NCBI GenBank assembly: GCA_036403035.1
Contig: DASWRT010000537.1
Coordinates: forward strand, 1-21,521
Reading direction: 5' to 3'
DNA length: 21,521 nt
Source: DASWRT01 sp036403035
GTDB taxonomy: Bacteria > Pseudomonadota > Alphaproteobacteria > ATCC43930 > CGMCC-115725
Both the position numbers and the translations under genes were made by a program. Positions 6,596-14,023 of the stretch are shown here, piece after piece. Below the pieces are notes generated by a model. It saw nothing but the letters and a program-made list of their open reading frames with translations. It had not been told where the DNA came from and did no database searches. How positions within the stretch are numbered: position 1 is the stretch's first letter; each line of letters opens with the position of its first letter.

Positions 6596-6632
6596 ACCAA
6601 CGGCCGTTGAGCTTGACTCATCGGCCGTTGGT
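6596..6632. repeat. Palindromic element with 11-bp perfect arms
   Basis: ACCAACGGCCG (6596-6606) and CGGCCGTTGGT (6622-6632) are perfect inverted copies. The 15-base centre contains a further TGAG/CTCA pairing, so the unit can fold into a long stem-loop interrupted by one T-T mismatch. It begins immediately after the hypothetical gene's stop codon. It may be a dispersed palindromic (REP-like) unit or a terminator. No second copy occurs in this window. Confidence 0.7.
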
Positions 6633-6699
6633 TGATCCCGTGCGGCGTTTGAGCAAAACCCGCTCGGCATCGGTCAACGACCGAGGCCGACGGTATAAG

Positions 6700-6720
6700 A
6701 GCCTGTCTCAGCAGGCTTTC
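6700..6720 (+). terminator. Candidate hairpin with short T-tract
   Basis: AGCCTG (6700-6705) pairs with CAGGCT (6712-6717) around a 6-base loop and is followed by TTTC. It lies about 105 bases after the hypothetical gene and upstream of the small secreted protein gene. Weak to moderate. Confidence 0.35.
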
Positions 6721-6795
6721 ATCCGCGCCGCCGCCGCATGCGATGAAGCCCTACCGTGGACGTTCTCTTGTCGAGCTTCATGCGACGAGGGAGAG

Positions 6796-7002
6796 ATGAG
6801 ACGAGACCGACTCATAACGGCCTGGTTCGGCATTGCGCTGATCGTCTGCTTCACACAGATCATGCAGCCGGCATTGGCGCATGGCAGAACCGACCTGCGC
6901 TGGAGCCGGGTCGAGAAGTCCGTCGCCGCATTCTTCAAGAGCGTCGCAGGGCATCCCGCGGACTTCGGCACCATGTACATGAACGCCACGATGGTGCCTT
7001 GA
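6796..7002 (+). CDS. Small secreted protein, 68 residues
   Basis: The ATG at 6796 follows a purine-rich ribosome site (GAGGGAGAG, 6787-6795); a longer frame from 6607 has no such support and runs through the palindromic element. Residues 1-28 are a signal peptide: MRRDRLITAW, hydrophobic FGIALIVCFTQIM, and cleavage after PALA before HG. The mature peptide is only about 40 residues, with a basic amphipathic middle (WSRVEKSVAAFFKSVAGHP) and the end FGTMYMNATMVP. No cysteines in the mature part. I do not recognise it. It converges on mrdB, with only 24 bases between the two stop codons. Confidence 0.6.
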   Translation: MRRDRLITAWFGIALIVCFTQIMQPALAHGRTDLRWSRVEKSVAAFFKSVAGHPADFGTMYMNATMVP

Positions 7003-7026
7003 ACGGCGGGGAAAGGCGGGTAGCCG

Positions 7027-8187
7027 CTACTCGTCGACGGTCTCGCCGCGGCGGCCGATCGTCGTATCGCGGTGGATATAGACGCTCGTCATCAGGCCGA
7101 AGCCGAACATCACGCTCAGCATCGACGTCCCGCCGTAGGAGATCAGCGGCAGCGGCACGCCGACCACCGGAAGCAGGCCCATCACCATCCCGGTGTTGAC
7201 GAAGACATAGAGGAAGAAATTGATCGTGATGCCGAACGCGAGCAGCCGCCCGAAATGGTTACGGCTGCGCAGCGCGATCGCATAGCCGTAGACGAAGACC
7301 AGCGTGTAGAGCCCGAGCAGCACCACGCCGCCGACGAGGCCCCACTCCTCGGCGAACATCGTGAAGATGAAGTCCGTGTGCTTCTCCGGCAGGAACGACA
7401 GGTGGCTCTGAGTGCCGTCCAGATAGCCCTTGCCGAACACGCCGCCCGAGCCGAGCGCGATCTTCGACTGCAGGATGTGGTACCCGGTGCCGAGCGGGTC
7501 GTTCTCGGGGTTCAGGAAGGTATAGATGCGGTTCTTCTGATAGTCCCGCATGTGGCCCCAGACCACCGGCAGCACCGCGCCCGCCGCCGCGACCAGCACG
7601 GCGAACTTCCAGATCCGGACGCCGGCGAGGAAGAACATCGCGCCGCCGCTCATCACCAGCATCATCGCGGTGCCGAGGTCCGGCTGTTTCAGCACCAGCG
7701 CAGCAGGCGCGAAGACGAGGAGCGCCGGAAAGACGAGGCGCAGCGGCCGCCCGATCTCCTCGACGCTGAGCGAATGGAAATAGCGCGCCAGCACCATCAC
7801 CGCCGCCACCTTCATCAACTCGGACGGCTGAAGCTGAATGACTCCGAGATCGATCCAGCGGGTGGCTCCCATGCCGGTCGCGCCGCGGATCTCGACCGCG
7901 ACCAGCAGCACCAGGACGATCCCGTAGATCGCGTAGGCGCTGCGATACCAGAACCTGATATCGACGAGCGCCGCGCCGATCATCAGCGCGACGGAGACGC
8001 CGTAGCGCATCATCTGCTTCGCCGCCCACGGCTGAAGACTGCCGCCGGCCGCGGAGTAGAGCGTCGCGAAGCCGACGCCCGCGATCACCGTCAGCAGGAT
8101 CAGCAGGCCCCAGTTGATGCTCCACACCTTCTCGGCGAAGGAGACCCGCTGGCGCGCAAGGTCGAAGTTGCCGCCGAACGCGGTCAT
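7027..8187 (-). CDS. mrdB: Rod-shape peptidoglycan glycosyltransferase RodA
   Basis: A 386-residue SEDS-family membrane protein with about ten helices; family-typical length. RodA polymerises lipid II into glycan strands during side-wall elongation, working with PBP2. Visible hallmarks: GATRWIDLGVIQLQPSELMKVAAVM (second cytoplasmic/periplasmic signature), KQPDLGTAMM, and the large periplasmic loop with SFLPEKHTDFIFTMFAEEWG carrying the catalytic aspartate (272). GVPLPLISYGGTSMLS near the end is the SEDS C-terminal signature. The ATG overlaps the mrdA stop as ATGA (8187-8184), indicating translational coupling and a fixed PBP2:RodA ratio. Last gene of the operon. Confidence 0.97.
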   Translation of the reverse strand: MTAFGGNFDLARQRVSFAEKVWSINWGLLILLTVIAGVGFATLYSAAGGSLQPWAAKQMMRYGVSVALMIGAALVDIRFWYRSAYAIYGIVLVLLVAVEIRGATGMGATRWIDLGVIQLQPSELMKVAAVMVLARYFHSLSVEEIGRPLRLVFPALLVFAPAALVLKQPDLGTAMMLVMSGGAMFFLAGVRIWKFAVLVAAAGAVLPVVWGHMRDYQKNRIYTFLNPENDPLGTGYHILQSKIALGSGGVFGKGYLDGTQSHLSFLPEKHTDFIFTMFAEEWGLVGGVVLLGLYTLVFVYGYAIALRSRNHFGRLLAFGITINFFLYVFVNTGMVMGLLPVVGVPLPLISYGGTSMLSVMFGFGLMTSVYIHRDTTIGRRGETVDE

Positions 8188-10100
8188 CCCCGCGTCTCCG
8201 GGCCGGGGGGCGGAGGAGCGGCCTCGGCGACGAATTCCTCGACGGGGACGTGGCGCGCGGGATCGCGGCGCTGCGCCTCGCGCAGGACGTCGCGGCAGAT
8301 CGGCGCGGCGACCGCCGAGCCGCCGCCGGCGCTCTCGCCGCCGTGCTCGACGACGCAGGCGCAGACGTAACGCGGCGCCGATGCCGGCGCGAAGGAGATG
8401 AAGAGCGCGTGGTCACGCTCCTTCCACGGCACGTCCTTGATCTTGCGCAGCCCATGGTCGCGCTCGGCCTGACTGATGCGGCGGACCTGCGCGGTGCCCG
8501 ACTTGCCGCCCATCGCCATCGCCGGATCGGGGATCCGCGCGCTGTAGGCCGTTCCGCCCGGCTCGTTGACGACGGCGAACATGCCGTCGAGCACCATCTT
8601 GAGGTTGTTCGGCGGGATGTTGAGCGACGGGAAGTCGGTCGCGGGCACCCCGCCGTCGGCGGCCATCATCAACCCCTTCTCGCGCGTGATGCGCGGCACG
8701 ATCGCGCGGCCGGTGACGAGGCGCGCCGTCATCGTCGCGAGCTGGAGCGGCGTCGCGAGGACGAAGCTCTGGCCGATGCTGGCGCTGATCGTCTCGCCAT
8801 GCTGCCAGGGGACGCCGGTCGCGGCGAGCTTCCACTCGCGCGTCGGGATCAGGCCCTTGCGCTCGCCGGGCACGTCGAACTCCAGCTTGTTGCCGAGACC
8901 GAACCGCTTCGCCATCGCCGCGATCCGGTCAATTCCCAGACGGCGCCCGGCCTCGTAGAAGTAGCAGTCACAGGAATACTTGATGCCGAGATGCAGATTG
9001 ACGCTGCCGTGCCCGCCCTTCTTCCAGCAATGGAACTTCGCGTTGCCGAGTTCGTAATAGCCGGGACAGCTCACCCGCGTATCCGGCGTCATGACGCCGG
9101 CCTCGATCGCCGCCAGCGCGACCATCGGCTTGAAGGTCGAGCCGGGCGCGTAGGCGCCGCTGATCGCCTTGTTGCTCAACGGCCCGCGCGGGTTCGAAAC
9201 GTATTCGCGCCACAGCGAGGCCGTCAAGCCGGCGGAGAACGCCGCCGGGTCGTAGCCGGGACTCGACACGAGCGACAGCACTTCGCCGGTCGGCGCGTCG
9301 ATCAGCACGCAGGACGCGCTCAGCTCGGCCGAGCAGCGCCGATAGGCGAAATCCTGAAGCGCCATGTCGAGCGTCAGGACCATCTCCTGTCCCGGCGCGC
9401 CCTCCTTCCGCGCCAGCTCGCGCACGACGCGGCCGTGGGCGTTGACCTCGACCTGGCTGGTGCCGGCGGCGCCGCGCAGCTTCAGGTCGTGGTACAGCTC
9501 GACGCCGTTCTTGCCGACGCGGAAATCCGGCAGCTCCAGCAGCGGGTCGCCGGTCAGCTCCTTCTCCGAAACCGCGGCGACGTACCCGACGATGTGGCTC
9601 GCCATCTCGCCGAAGGGGTAATAACGCGTCAGCCCCTCCTCGATCGAGACGCCCGGCAACTCCGGCACGTTGACCTCGACGCGCGCCACCTCGTCCCAGT
9701 TCAGGTTCGCCCGCACCACCACCGGCACGAAGGAATGCTTGCGCTTGATGTCTCGCAGGACGCGGCGGCGATCCGCCTCGGTGACGGGGATGATCGAACC
9801 GATCGCGTTGAGCGTCTCGTCGATGTCGCCGGCCTGTTCGGCGACGAGCACGACGCGGTAGTTCTGGCGGTTCGCCGCCATCGGCACGCCGAACCGGTCG
9901 ACGATCCGGCCGCGCGGCGGCGCCAGCAGGCGGATGTTGATGCGGTTCTCGTCCGCCAGCATCTTGTATTTGTCGGCCTGCATGACCTGCAGGTAGTACA
10001 TGCGGCCGCCGAGCGCCGAGAGCAGCGCCGCCTTCCCGCCCGCCGCCAGCAAGGCTCGCCGGGTCAGAAGCTTGTACCGGAGGTTTTCCTGCTTCCGCAT
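8184..10100 (-). CDS. mrdA: Penicillin-binding protein 2, elongasome transpeptidase
   Basis: A 638-residue class B PBP. A single N-terminal anchor lies about residues 15-35; the pedestal domain follows with PRGRIVDRFGVPMAAN (62-77). The transpeptidase domain carries GSTFKPM (active serine 321 and lysine 324), SCD (376-378, the SxN/SxD position) and KSGT (533-536). It cross-links new glycan during elongation together with RodA. The start used is the ATG at 10100, 2 bases after the mreD stop; a GTG two codons upstream (10106) would overlap that stop as GTGA and is equally possible. The Pro-rich tail (EAAPPPPGPETRG) is not part of the fold. The frame stays open far upstream, but that part lies over mreD and mreC and is not used. 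Confidence 0.96.
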   Translation of the reverse strand: MRKQENLRYKLLTRRALLAAGGKAALLSALGGRMYYLQVMQADKYKMLADENRINIRLLAPPRGRIVDRFGVPMAANRQNYRVVLVAEQAGDIDETLNAIGSIIPVTEADRRRVLRDIKRKHSFVPVVVRANLNWDEVARVEVNVPELPGVSIEEGLTRYYPFGEMASHIVGYVAAVSEKELTGDPLLELPDFRVGKNGVELYHDLKLRGAAGTSQVEVNAHGRVVRELARKEGAPGQEMVLTLDMALQDFAYRRCSAELSASCVLIDAPTGEVLSLVSSPGYDPAAFSAGLTASLWREYVSNPRGPLSNKAISGAYAPGSTFKPMVALAAIEAGVMTPDTRVSCPGYYELGNAKFHCWKKGGHGSVNLHLGIKYSCDCYFYEAGRRLGIDRIAAMAKRFGLGNKLEFDVPGERKGLIPTREWKLAATGVPWQHGETISASIGQSFVLATPLQLATMTARLVTGRAIVPRITREKGLMMAADGGVPATDFPSLNIPPNNLKMVLDGMFAVVNEPGGTAYSARIPDPAMAMGGKSGTAQVRRISQAERDHGLRKIKDVPWKERDHALFISFAPASAPRYVCACVVEHGGESAGGGSAVAAPICRDVLREAQRRDPARHVPVEEFVAEAAPPPPGPETRG

Positions 10101-10102
10101 GA

Positions 10103-10651
10103 TCACACGCTCGCGAGCGCGGCACGCTGCACGCGCACGAGGAGGTAGCTTACTGCCGGAAAAGTGGCGACGGTAAGCACCGCCTGCAAGGCGGCGGGGC
10201 GCGGGTCGAGCAGCACGCCGTCGACCGCGCTGCCGACCGCCCACAGGAAGGCGACGGCCACGACCGCCAGCAGCATCAGGCCCATCCAGACGAACGGGAA
10301 CGGCCGGTTCGCGAAGAAGCGGCGCTGCCGGATCACGACGCTGCGCGCGATCAGGAACAGCAGCGAGGACACGCCGAGCGGAGCGCCGCTCAGCAGGTCG
10401 AGCACGAGCCCGAGCAGGAATAGCGCGAGCGGCGGCATCAATTCTGGCCGGTAGATGATCCAGTGATAGACGCTCATCAGCGGAAAGAGCGGCGTCACGG
10501 ATGCGTAGCCGGGCACGCGGACGGGCAGCACCGAGGCCACGGCGAGCAGCAGCGTAATGCTCGCCGGGACCAGCTTCGTCGCCAGCCCCTCGTCCTGCGG
10601 CGGTCCCTGGACGCGGCGTCCGCCTCCAGGGGCATTGGCGTCGGCGATCAC
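10103..10651 (-). CDS. mreD: Rod-shape-determining protein MreD
   Basis: A 182-residue inner-membrane protein with five to six helices after a short Gly-rich cytoplasmic head. Typical MreD segments are visible: TPLFPLMSVYHWIIYRPELMPPLALFLLGLVLDLLSGAPLGVSSLLFL. MreD links the MreB filament and MreC to the PBP2/RodA enzymes. The start is a GTG at 10651 that overlaps the mreC stop (GTGA, 10651-10648), so it is read by coupled translation; no ATG is available near this point. Length is usual for the family. Confidence 0.92.
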   Translation of the reverse strand: MIADANAPGGGRRVQGPPQDEGLATKLVPASITLLLAVASVLPVRVPGYASVTPLFPLMSVYHWIIYRPELMPPLALFLLGLVLDLLSGAPLGVSSLLFLIARSVVIRQRRFFANRPFPFVWMGLMLLAVVAVAFLWAVGSAVDGVLLDPRPAALQAVLTVATFPAVSYLLVRVQRAALASV

Positions 10652-11541
10652 GGCGCGTCTGCCTCTTCCGAAACGGCGGCGCCGCCGCGCCTGCCCTTCT
10701 TCGGCGCCGGAGGCACCGGCTGAGGCAGCACGCCGGCGAGCCCGTAATCGACGATGCGGACGAAATCGATACGCGACAGCTCGACGAAGGGCTCGACGCG
10801 GGAAACTCCGTTGTCGGTCGAGGCGACGCTGCCGACCGGGAGGCCGGGCGGGAACACGCCACCGTGTCCGGATGTCACGATGCGGTCGCCGGGATGAACC
10901 GGGGAGCGCACCGGGAGGTAGGCGAGACGCGGCTGGTCGGAGTTGTCGCCGGTCAATACCGCGCGCTCGCGCGAGCTTTCGACGATGACCGGGATGTGCG
11001 AGTTGAGGTCGGTCAGGAGCAGGACGCGGGCGGTGCGCTCGCCGACTTCGGCGACGCGGCCGACCAGTCCCTCGCCGGCGATCACCGCCTGCCCGCGGAC
11101 GACGCCGTCGCGGCTGCCGGCATTGACGAGCACGCTGCGCACGAAGGTCCCGCCGGAATTGGCGATCACCTTGGCGGAGACGAAGGACGCGGTCGGCTCG
11201 GGGACGAGGTTCAGGAGCCCGTGCAGCCGCTGGTTCTCGGCATTGAGGTTGAGCGCGACCTGCTGCCATTGCAGAAGGCGCGAATTCTCCTGGCGGAGCC
11301 GCTCGTTCTCGCTGTAGAGCGCGGCTATCGAGTGCAGGCGCAGGCTCAGCGCGTCGAACCCGGCGACCGGCCGCGAGACGAGGTCGAGGATCGGCGCTGC
11401 GAAATCGGCCGCGACCATGCGGACGCGGTCGAACAGCAAGGCATCCGCCTTGCCGAGCACGATCATCAAGGCCGAGGCGACGACGAGCAGCGGCACCGCG
11501 AAACGCTGCGCCAGAACCCGGACCGGCGTCACCAGACGCAT
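10648..11541 (-). CDS. mreC: Rod-shape-determining protein MreC
   Basis: A 297-residue protein from the ATG at 11541, which has CGGAG 6 bases upstream; a TTG nine codons earlier is less likely. A membrane helix lies at about 14-30 (FAVPLLVVASALMIVLG), then a coiled coil at about 68-112 (ENERLRQENSRLLQWQQ ... NAENQRLHGLL). Two beta-barrel lobes follow, with family motifs VIANSGGTFVRSVLVNAGSRDGV, GLVGRV and GDRIVTSGHGGVFPPGLPVG. MreC forms periplasmic filaments that activate PBP2. The Lys/Arg and Pro-rich tail is variable in the family. Its 3' end overlaps mreD. Confidence 0.96.
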   Translation of the reverse strand: MRLVTPVRVLAQRFAVPLLVVASALMIVLGKADALLFDRVRMVAADFAAPILDLVSRPVAGFDALSLRLHSIAALYSENERLRQENSRLLQWQQVALNLNAENQRLHGLLNLVPEPTASFVSAKVIANSGGTFVRSVLVNAGSRDGVVRGQAVIAGEGLVGRVAEVGERTARVLLLTDLNSHIPVIVESSRERAVLTGDNSDQPRLAYLPVRSPVHPGDRIVTSGHGGVFPPGLPVGSVASTDNGVSRVEPFVELSRIDFVRIVDYGLAGVLPQPVPPAPKKGRRGGAAVSEEADAP

Positions 11542-11613
11542 CGCGGGCTCCGTTCCGCGCTGCGACAACCGGTGTCGGAGTCTCCCGTCACGCTACGGCC
11601 TTCACCTCGGGGG

Positions 11614-12654
11614 TCAGTACATGTTGATGAGGACGTTCTTCAGCGTCTTCATCTCTTCCAGCGCGCGGCCGGTGCCGAGCGCGACGCAGGAGAGCGGGTC
11701 GTCGGCGATCGAGACCGGCAGGCCGGTGGCATGGCGCAGCACGATGTCGAGGTTGGCGAGCAGCGCGCCGCCGCCGGTCAGGACGATGCCCTTGTCGACG
11801 ATGTCGGCGGCAAGCTCGGGCGCGGTGTGCTCCAGCGCGACCTTGACCGCCTCGATGATCGCGCCGACCGGCTCGGCGAGGCTCTCGGCGATCTGCCGCT
11901 CGGTGATCACGACCTCCTTCGGCACGCCGTTCATCAGGTCGCGGCCCTTGATCTCCATGATCCGCCCCTCGCCGTCGTCCGGCATGCAGGCGGAGCCAAT
12001 CTCCTTCTTGATCCGCTCGGCGCTCGACTCGCCGACGAGCAGGTTATGGTTGCGGCGGATATAGGCGATGATCGCCTCGTCCATCTTGTCGCCGCCGACG
12101 CGCACCGAGCGCGAGTAGACGATGCCGCCGAGCGACAGCACGGCCACCTCGGTGGTGCCGCCGCCGATGTCGACGACCATCGACCCGGTCGGCTCCGTCA
12201 CCGGCAGGCCGGCGCCGATCGCCGCCGCCATCGGCTCCTCGATCAGGAAGACGCGGCGGGCGCCGGCGCTCTCGGCCGATTCCTGGATCGCGCGGCGCTC
12301 GACGGCCGTCGAGCCGGTTGGCACGCAGACGATGACCTGCGGGCTCGCGAAGCTGCGGCGGTTGTGCACCTTGCGGATGAAATGCTTGATCATCTCCTCT
12401 GCGACCTCGAAATCGGCGATGACGCCGTCGCGCAGCGGCCGGATCGCCTGGATGTTGCCGGGCGTGCGGCCGAGCATCATCTTCGCCTCGTCGCCGACGG
12501 CGAGCACCTGCTTCCGGCCCTTGACGCTGGCGATCGCGACGACCGACGGCTCGTTCAGCACGATGCCGCGACCCTTGACGTAAACGAGCGTGTTCGCCGT
12601 CCCGAGGTCGATCGCCATATCGGCGGACAGCATGCCCAGCATTCTTCCAAACAT
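11614..12654 (-). CDS. mreB: Actin-like cell-shape protein MreB
   Basis: A 346-residue bacterial actin of standard length. Motifs: IDLGTANTLVYV (phosphate 1 loop, 15-26), VVDIGGGTTEVAVLS (phosphate 2, about 160-174) and GIVLTGGGALL (adenosine loop). MFGRMLGMLS at the start fits the membrane-binding amphipathic end seen in the family. It polymerises under the inner membrane and organises side-wall synthesis. First gene of the mreBCD-mrdAB cluster, 72 bases before mreC. No clear Shine-Dalgarno lies before the ATG at 12654, and the upstream intergenic region is unusually long, so its promoter and leader are probably within 12655-13289. Confidence 0.98.
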   Translation of the reverse strand: MFGRMLGMLSADMAIDLGTANTLVYVKGRGIVLNEPSVVAIASVKGRKQVLAVGDEAKMMLGRTPGNIQAIRPLRDGVIADFEVAEEMIKHFIRKVHNRRSFASPQVIVCVPTGSTAVERRAIQESAESAGARRVFLIEEPMAAAIGAGLPVTEPTGSMVVDIGGGTTEVAVLSLGGIVYSRSVRVGGDKMDEAIIAYIRRNHNLLVGESSAERIKKEIGSACMPDDGEGRIMEIKGRDLMNGVPKEVVITERQIAESLAEPVGAIIEAVKVALEHTAPELAADIVDKGIVLTGGGALLANLDIVLRHATGLPVSIADDPLSCVALGTGRALEEMKTLKNVLINMY

Positions 12655-12735
12655 CTGCGTGCGAAATCCGAGGTTAGCGAGTGCGAGTGGCGAGCACGGC
12701 CCACCGGCCGGTCCGGCGTCGCGCCCGGCGGAGCG

Positions 12736-12912
12736 TCAGCCGCCGCCGAGTGCCGGGAAGGTCGCTGCCGCCCGTTCGGGGTTGATCCTGTGTTGGGCGT
12801 CGGACGGACCCGACCAAACGGCGCCGCCGACGATCGCGGCCGGGGTCGCCGCTGCCGCGGCGGCACTGTCCCGCTGATCGTATGCGCTGCTTATCGGCGC
12901 GTAATCCGTCAT
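12736..12912 (-). CDS. Doubtful 58-residue ORF upstream of mreB
   Basis: ATG at 12912, TGA at 12738-12736, encoding 58 residues: a short acidic/polar start (MTDYAPISSAYDQRD), then Ala-rich and Pro/Gly-rich sequence ending in GGG. Codon third positions are GC-rich. There is no ribosome site, no signal peptide and no recognised domain. It could be a real small protein, or part of the mreB leader. Low confidence. Confidence 0.22.
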   Translation of the reverse strand: MTDYAPISSAYDQRDSAAAAAATPAAIVGGAVWSGPSDAQHRINPERAAATFPALGGG

Positions 12913-13176
12913 TAAGTTGAGCAACGATAAGGTGGATTTGCAAGTCCGAGATTGCGCAGGGACACGCCGCATCCGCCAAGCCGTCCGGCCGGGAACGGAG
13001 AACGTCCCACGCCGTCCGCGACGGTGCGGCAACGGAGCCGGGCACAGCCGCGCTGCGGCTGCACTGCCGCCGCACGTTCAACCTATCGTGCCTAGCCGTT
13101 CCGAGCACCGTCATCGCCGCCCTATCGGAACCCGCTACCCTCCCGCTGCGGGCCCTTCCACCCTGACTCCTTATCC

Positions 13177-13191
13177 TTAAGATCGTGTTAA
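13177..13191. promoter_or_regulatory. Candidate CtrA binding site (TTAA-N7-TTAA)
   Basis: TTAAGATCGTGTTAA matches the full CtrA site spacing exactly, and a further TTAA follows at 13195-13198. CtrA is the alphaproteobacterial cell-cycle/motility response regulator. The site lies 99 bases before the hydrolase start and about 520 bases upstream of mreB. Confidence 0.4.
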
Positions 13192-13289
13192 GCGTTAAAG
13201 GGCTTAGCGTCCGCGATCCGTCTCTTTGTGATTGCCGACCGCGACGGTAGCCGGACGGCCCGCATACTCACCAGAAAGGAGATCCAGCC

Positions 13290-13976
13290 ATGGGAAGCAC
13301 CATCGAACTCGCCGCCAAGGACGGCCACCGCTTCTCCGCCTACCGGGCGCTACCGGCCGGCGGCGGCACGCCGAAGGGCGGTATCGTCGTGATCCAGGAG
13401 ATATTCGGCGTGAACGGCCATATGCGCCGCGTCACCGACGGCTTCGCCGCCCAGGGCTACGCCGCGATCGCCCCGGCGCTGTTCGACCGGCTCCGCCCCG
13501 GGATCGAGCTGGGTTACGACGACGGCGGCGTCGCCGAAGGCCGCGAGCTGCGGGGCGAGGTCGGATGGGACGGACCGCTCGCCGACGTCCAGGCGGCGAT
13601 CGACGCGGCTGCCGCGTACGGCAAGGTCGGGGTCGTCGGCTATTGCTGGGGCGGGTCCCTCGCCTTCCTCGCGGCGACCCGGCTCACCGGCCTCGCCTGC
13701 GCGGTCGGCTATTACGGCGGCCAGATCGCACAGTATGCCGAGGAGCGGACCCGCGTGCCGGTGATTCTGCATTTTGGCGAGAAGGACCACGGCATCCCGA
13801 TGAGCGACGTCGACCGGATCCGCGCCGCGCATCCGGACATGTCGATCTTCCTCTACCCGGCCGGTCACGGCTTCAACTGCGACGAGCGCGGCTCCTACGA
13901 CGCGGCGAGCGCGGCGCTGGCGCTGGAGCGCACGCTGATGTTCTTCGACGCCAAGCTCGGCGGCGGCGGAGCCTAA
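13290..13976 (+). CDS. Dienelactone hydrolase family protein
   Basis: A 228-residue alpha/beta hydrolase with the dienelactone-hydrolase (DLH) pattern. QEIFGVN holds glutamate 37, GYCWGG the nucleophile cysteine 119, GEKDHGIP aspartate 166 and PAGHGFNC histidine 193. All catalytic positions of the Pseudomonas carboxymethylenebutenolidase are therefore present. Start ATG at 13290 with AAAGGAG 8-9 bases upstream. Length is normal. True dienelactone hydrolases open the lactone ring in chloroaromatic breakdown, but no catechol-pathway genes surround it, so a general esterase or detoxifying role is equally likely. It converges on the glyoxalase-like gene with 47 bases between stops. Cytoplasmic. 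Confidence 0.93.
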   Translation: MGSTIELAAKDGHRFSAYRALPAGGGTPKGGIVVIQEIFGVNGHMRRVTDGFAAQGYAAIAPALFDRLRPGIELGYDDGGVAEGRELRGEVGWDGPLADVQAAIDAAAAYGKVGVVGYCWGGSLAFLAATRLTGLACAVGYYGGQIAQYAEERTRVPVILHFGEKDHGIPMSDVDRIRAAHPDMSIFLYPAGHGFNCDERGSYDAASAALALERTLMFFDAKLGGGGA

Positions 13977-13986
13977 GGCGAAGGCG

Positions 13987-14007
13987 GGCGGCGGACGAAT
14001 CGCCGCC
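13987..14007. terminator. Hairpin between convergent genes
   Basis: GGCGGCG (13987-13993) and CGCCGCC (14001-14007) form a 7-bp stem with a 7-base loop, between the hydrolase stop and the stop of the facing glyoxalase-like gene. It could end transcription in both directions, though no T-run is present. Confidence 0.4.
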
Positions 14008-14023
14008 GCCGCCGCTGCGCCGC

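Larger units (their letters stand above)
12655..13289. other. Long intergenic region between mreB and the hydrolase gene
   Basis: 635 bases with no convincing gene. It must hold the promoters for mreB (minus) and probably for the hydrolase (plus). A CtrA-like site at 13177-13191 and one doubtful small minus-strand ORF at 12736-12912 are listed separately. Several longer frames here are Arg-rich high-GC artefacts. Confidence 0.6.

Noticed and set aside
7072..8370. 432-residue plus-strand frame over mrdB
   Set aside because: Antisense to RodA; Gln/His/Asp-rich shadow composition.
8184..10100. SCD in place of SxN in PBP2 as a novelty
   Set aside because: An SxD form at this position is usual for PBP2 of the elongasome, so it is not unusual.
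8250..10148. 632-residue plus-strand frame over mrdA
   Set aside because: Exactly antisense to PBP2, with low-complexity His/Arg-rich translation; mrdA is certain from its motifs.
10101..10862. In-frame upstream extension of mrdA
   Set aside because: The frame stays open over mreD and part of mreC, but those genes are well supported and the extension reads as Arg/Pro-rich noise.
10864..12915. 683-residue plus-strand frame over mreC and mreB
   Set aside because: Shadow of two conserved genes, no recognisable domain.
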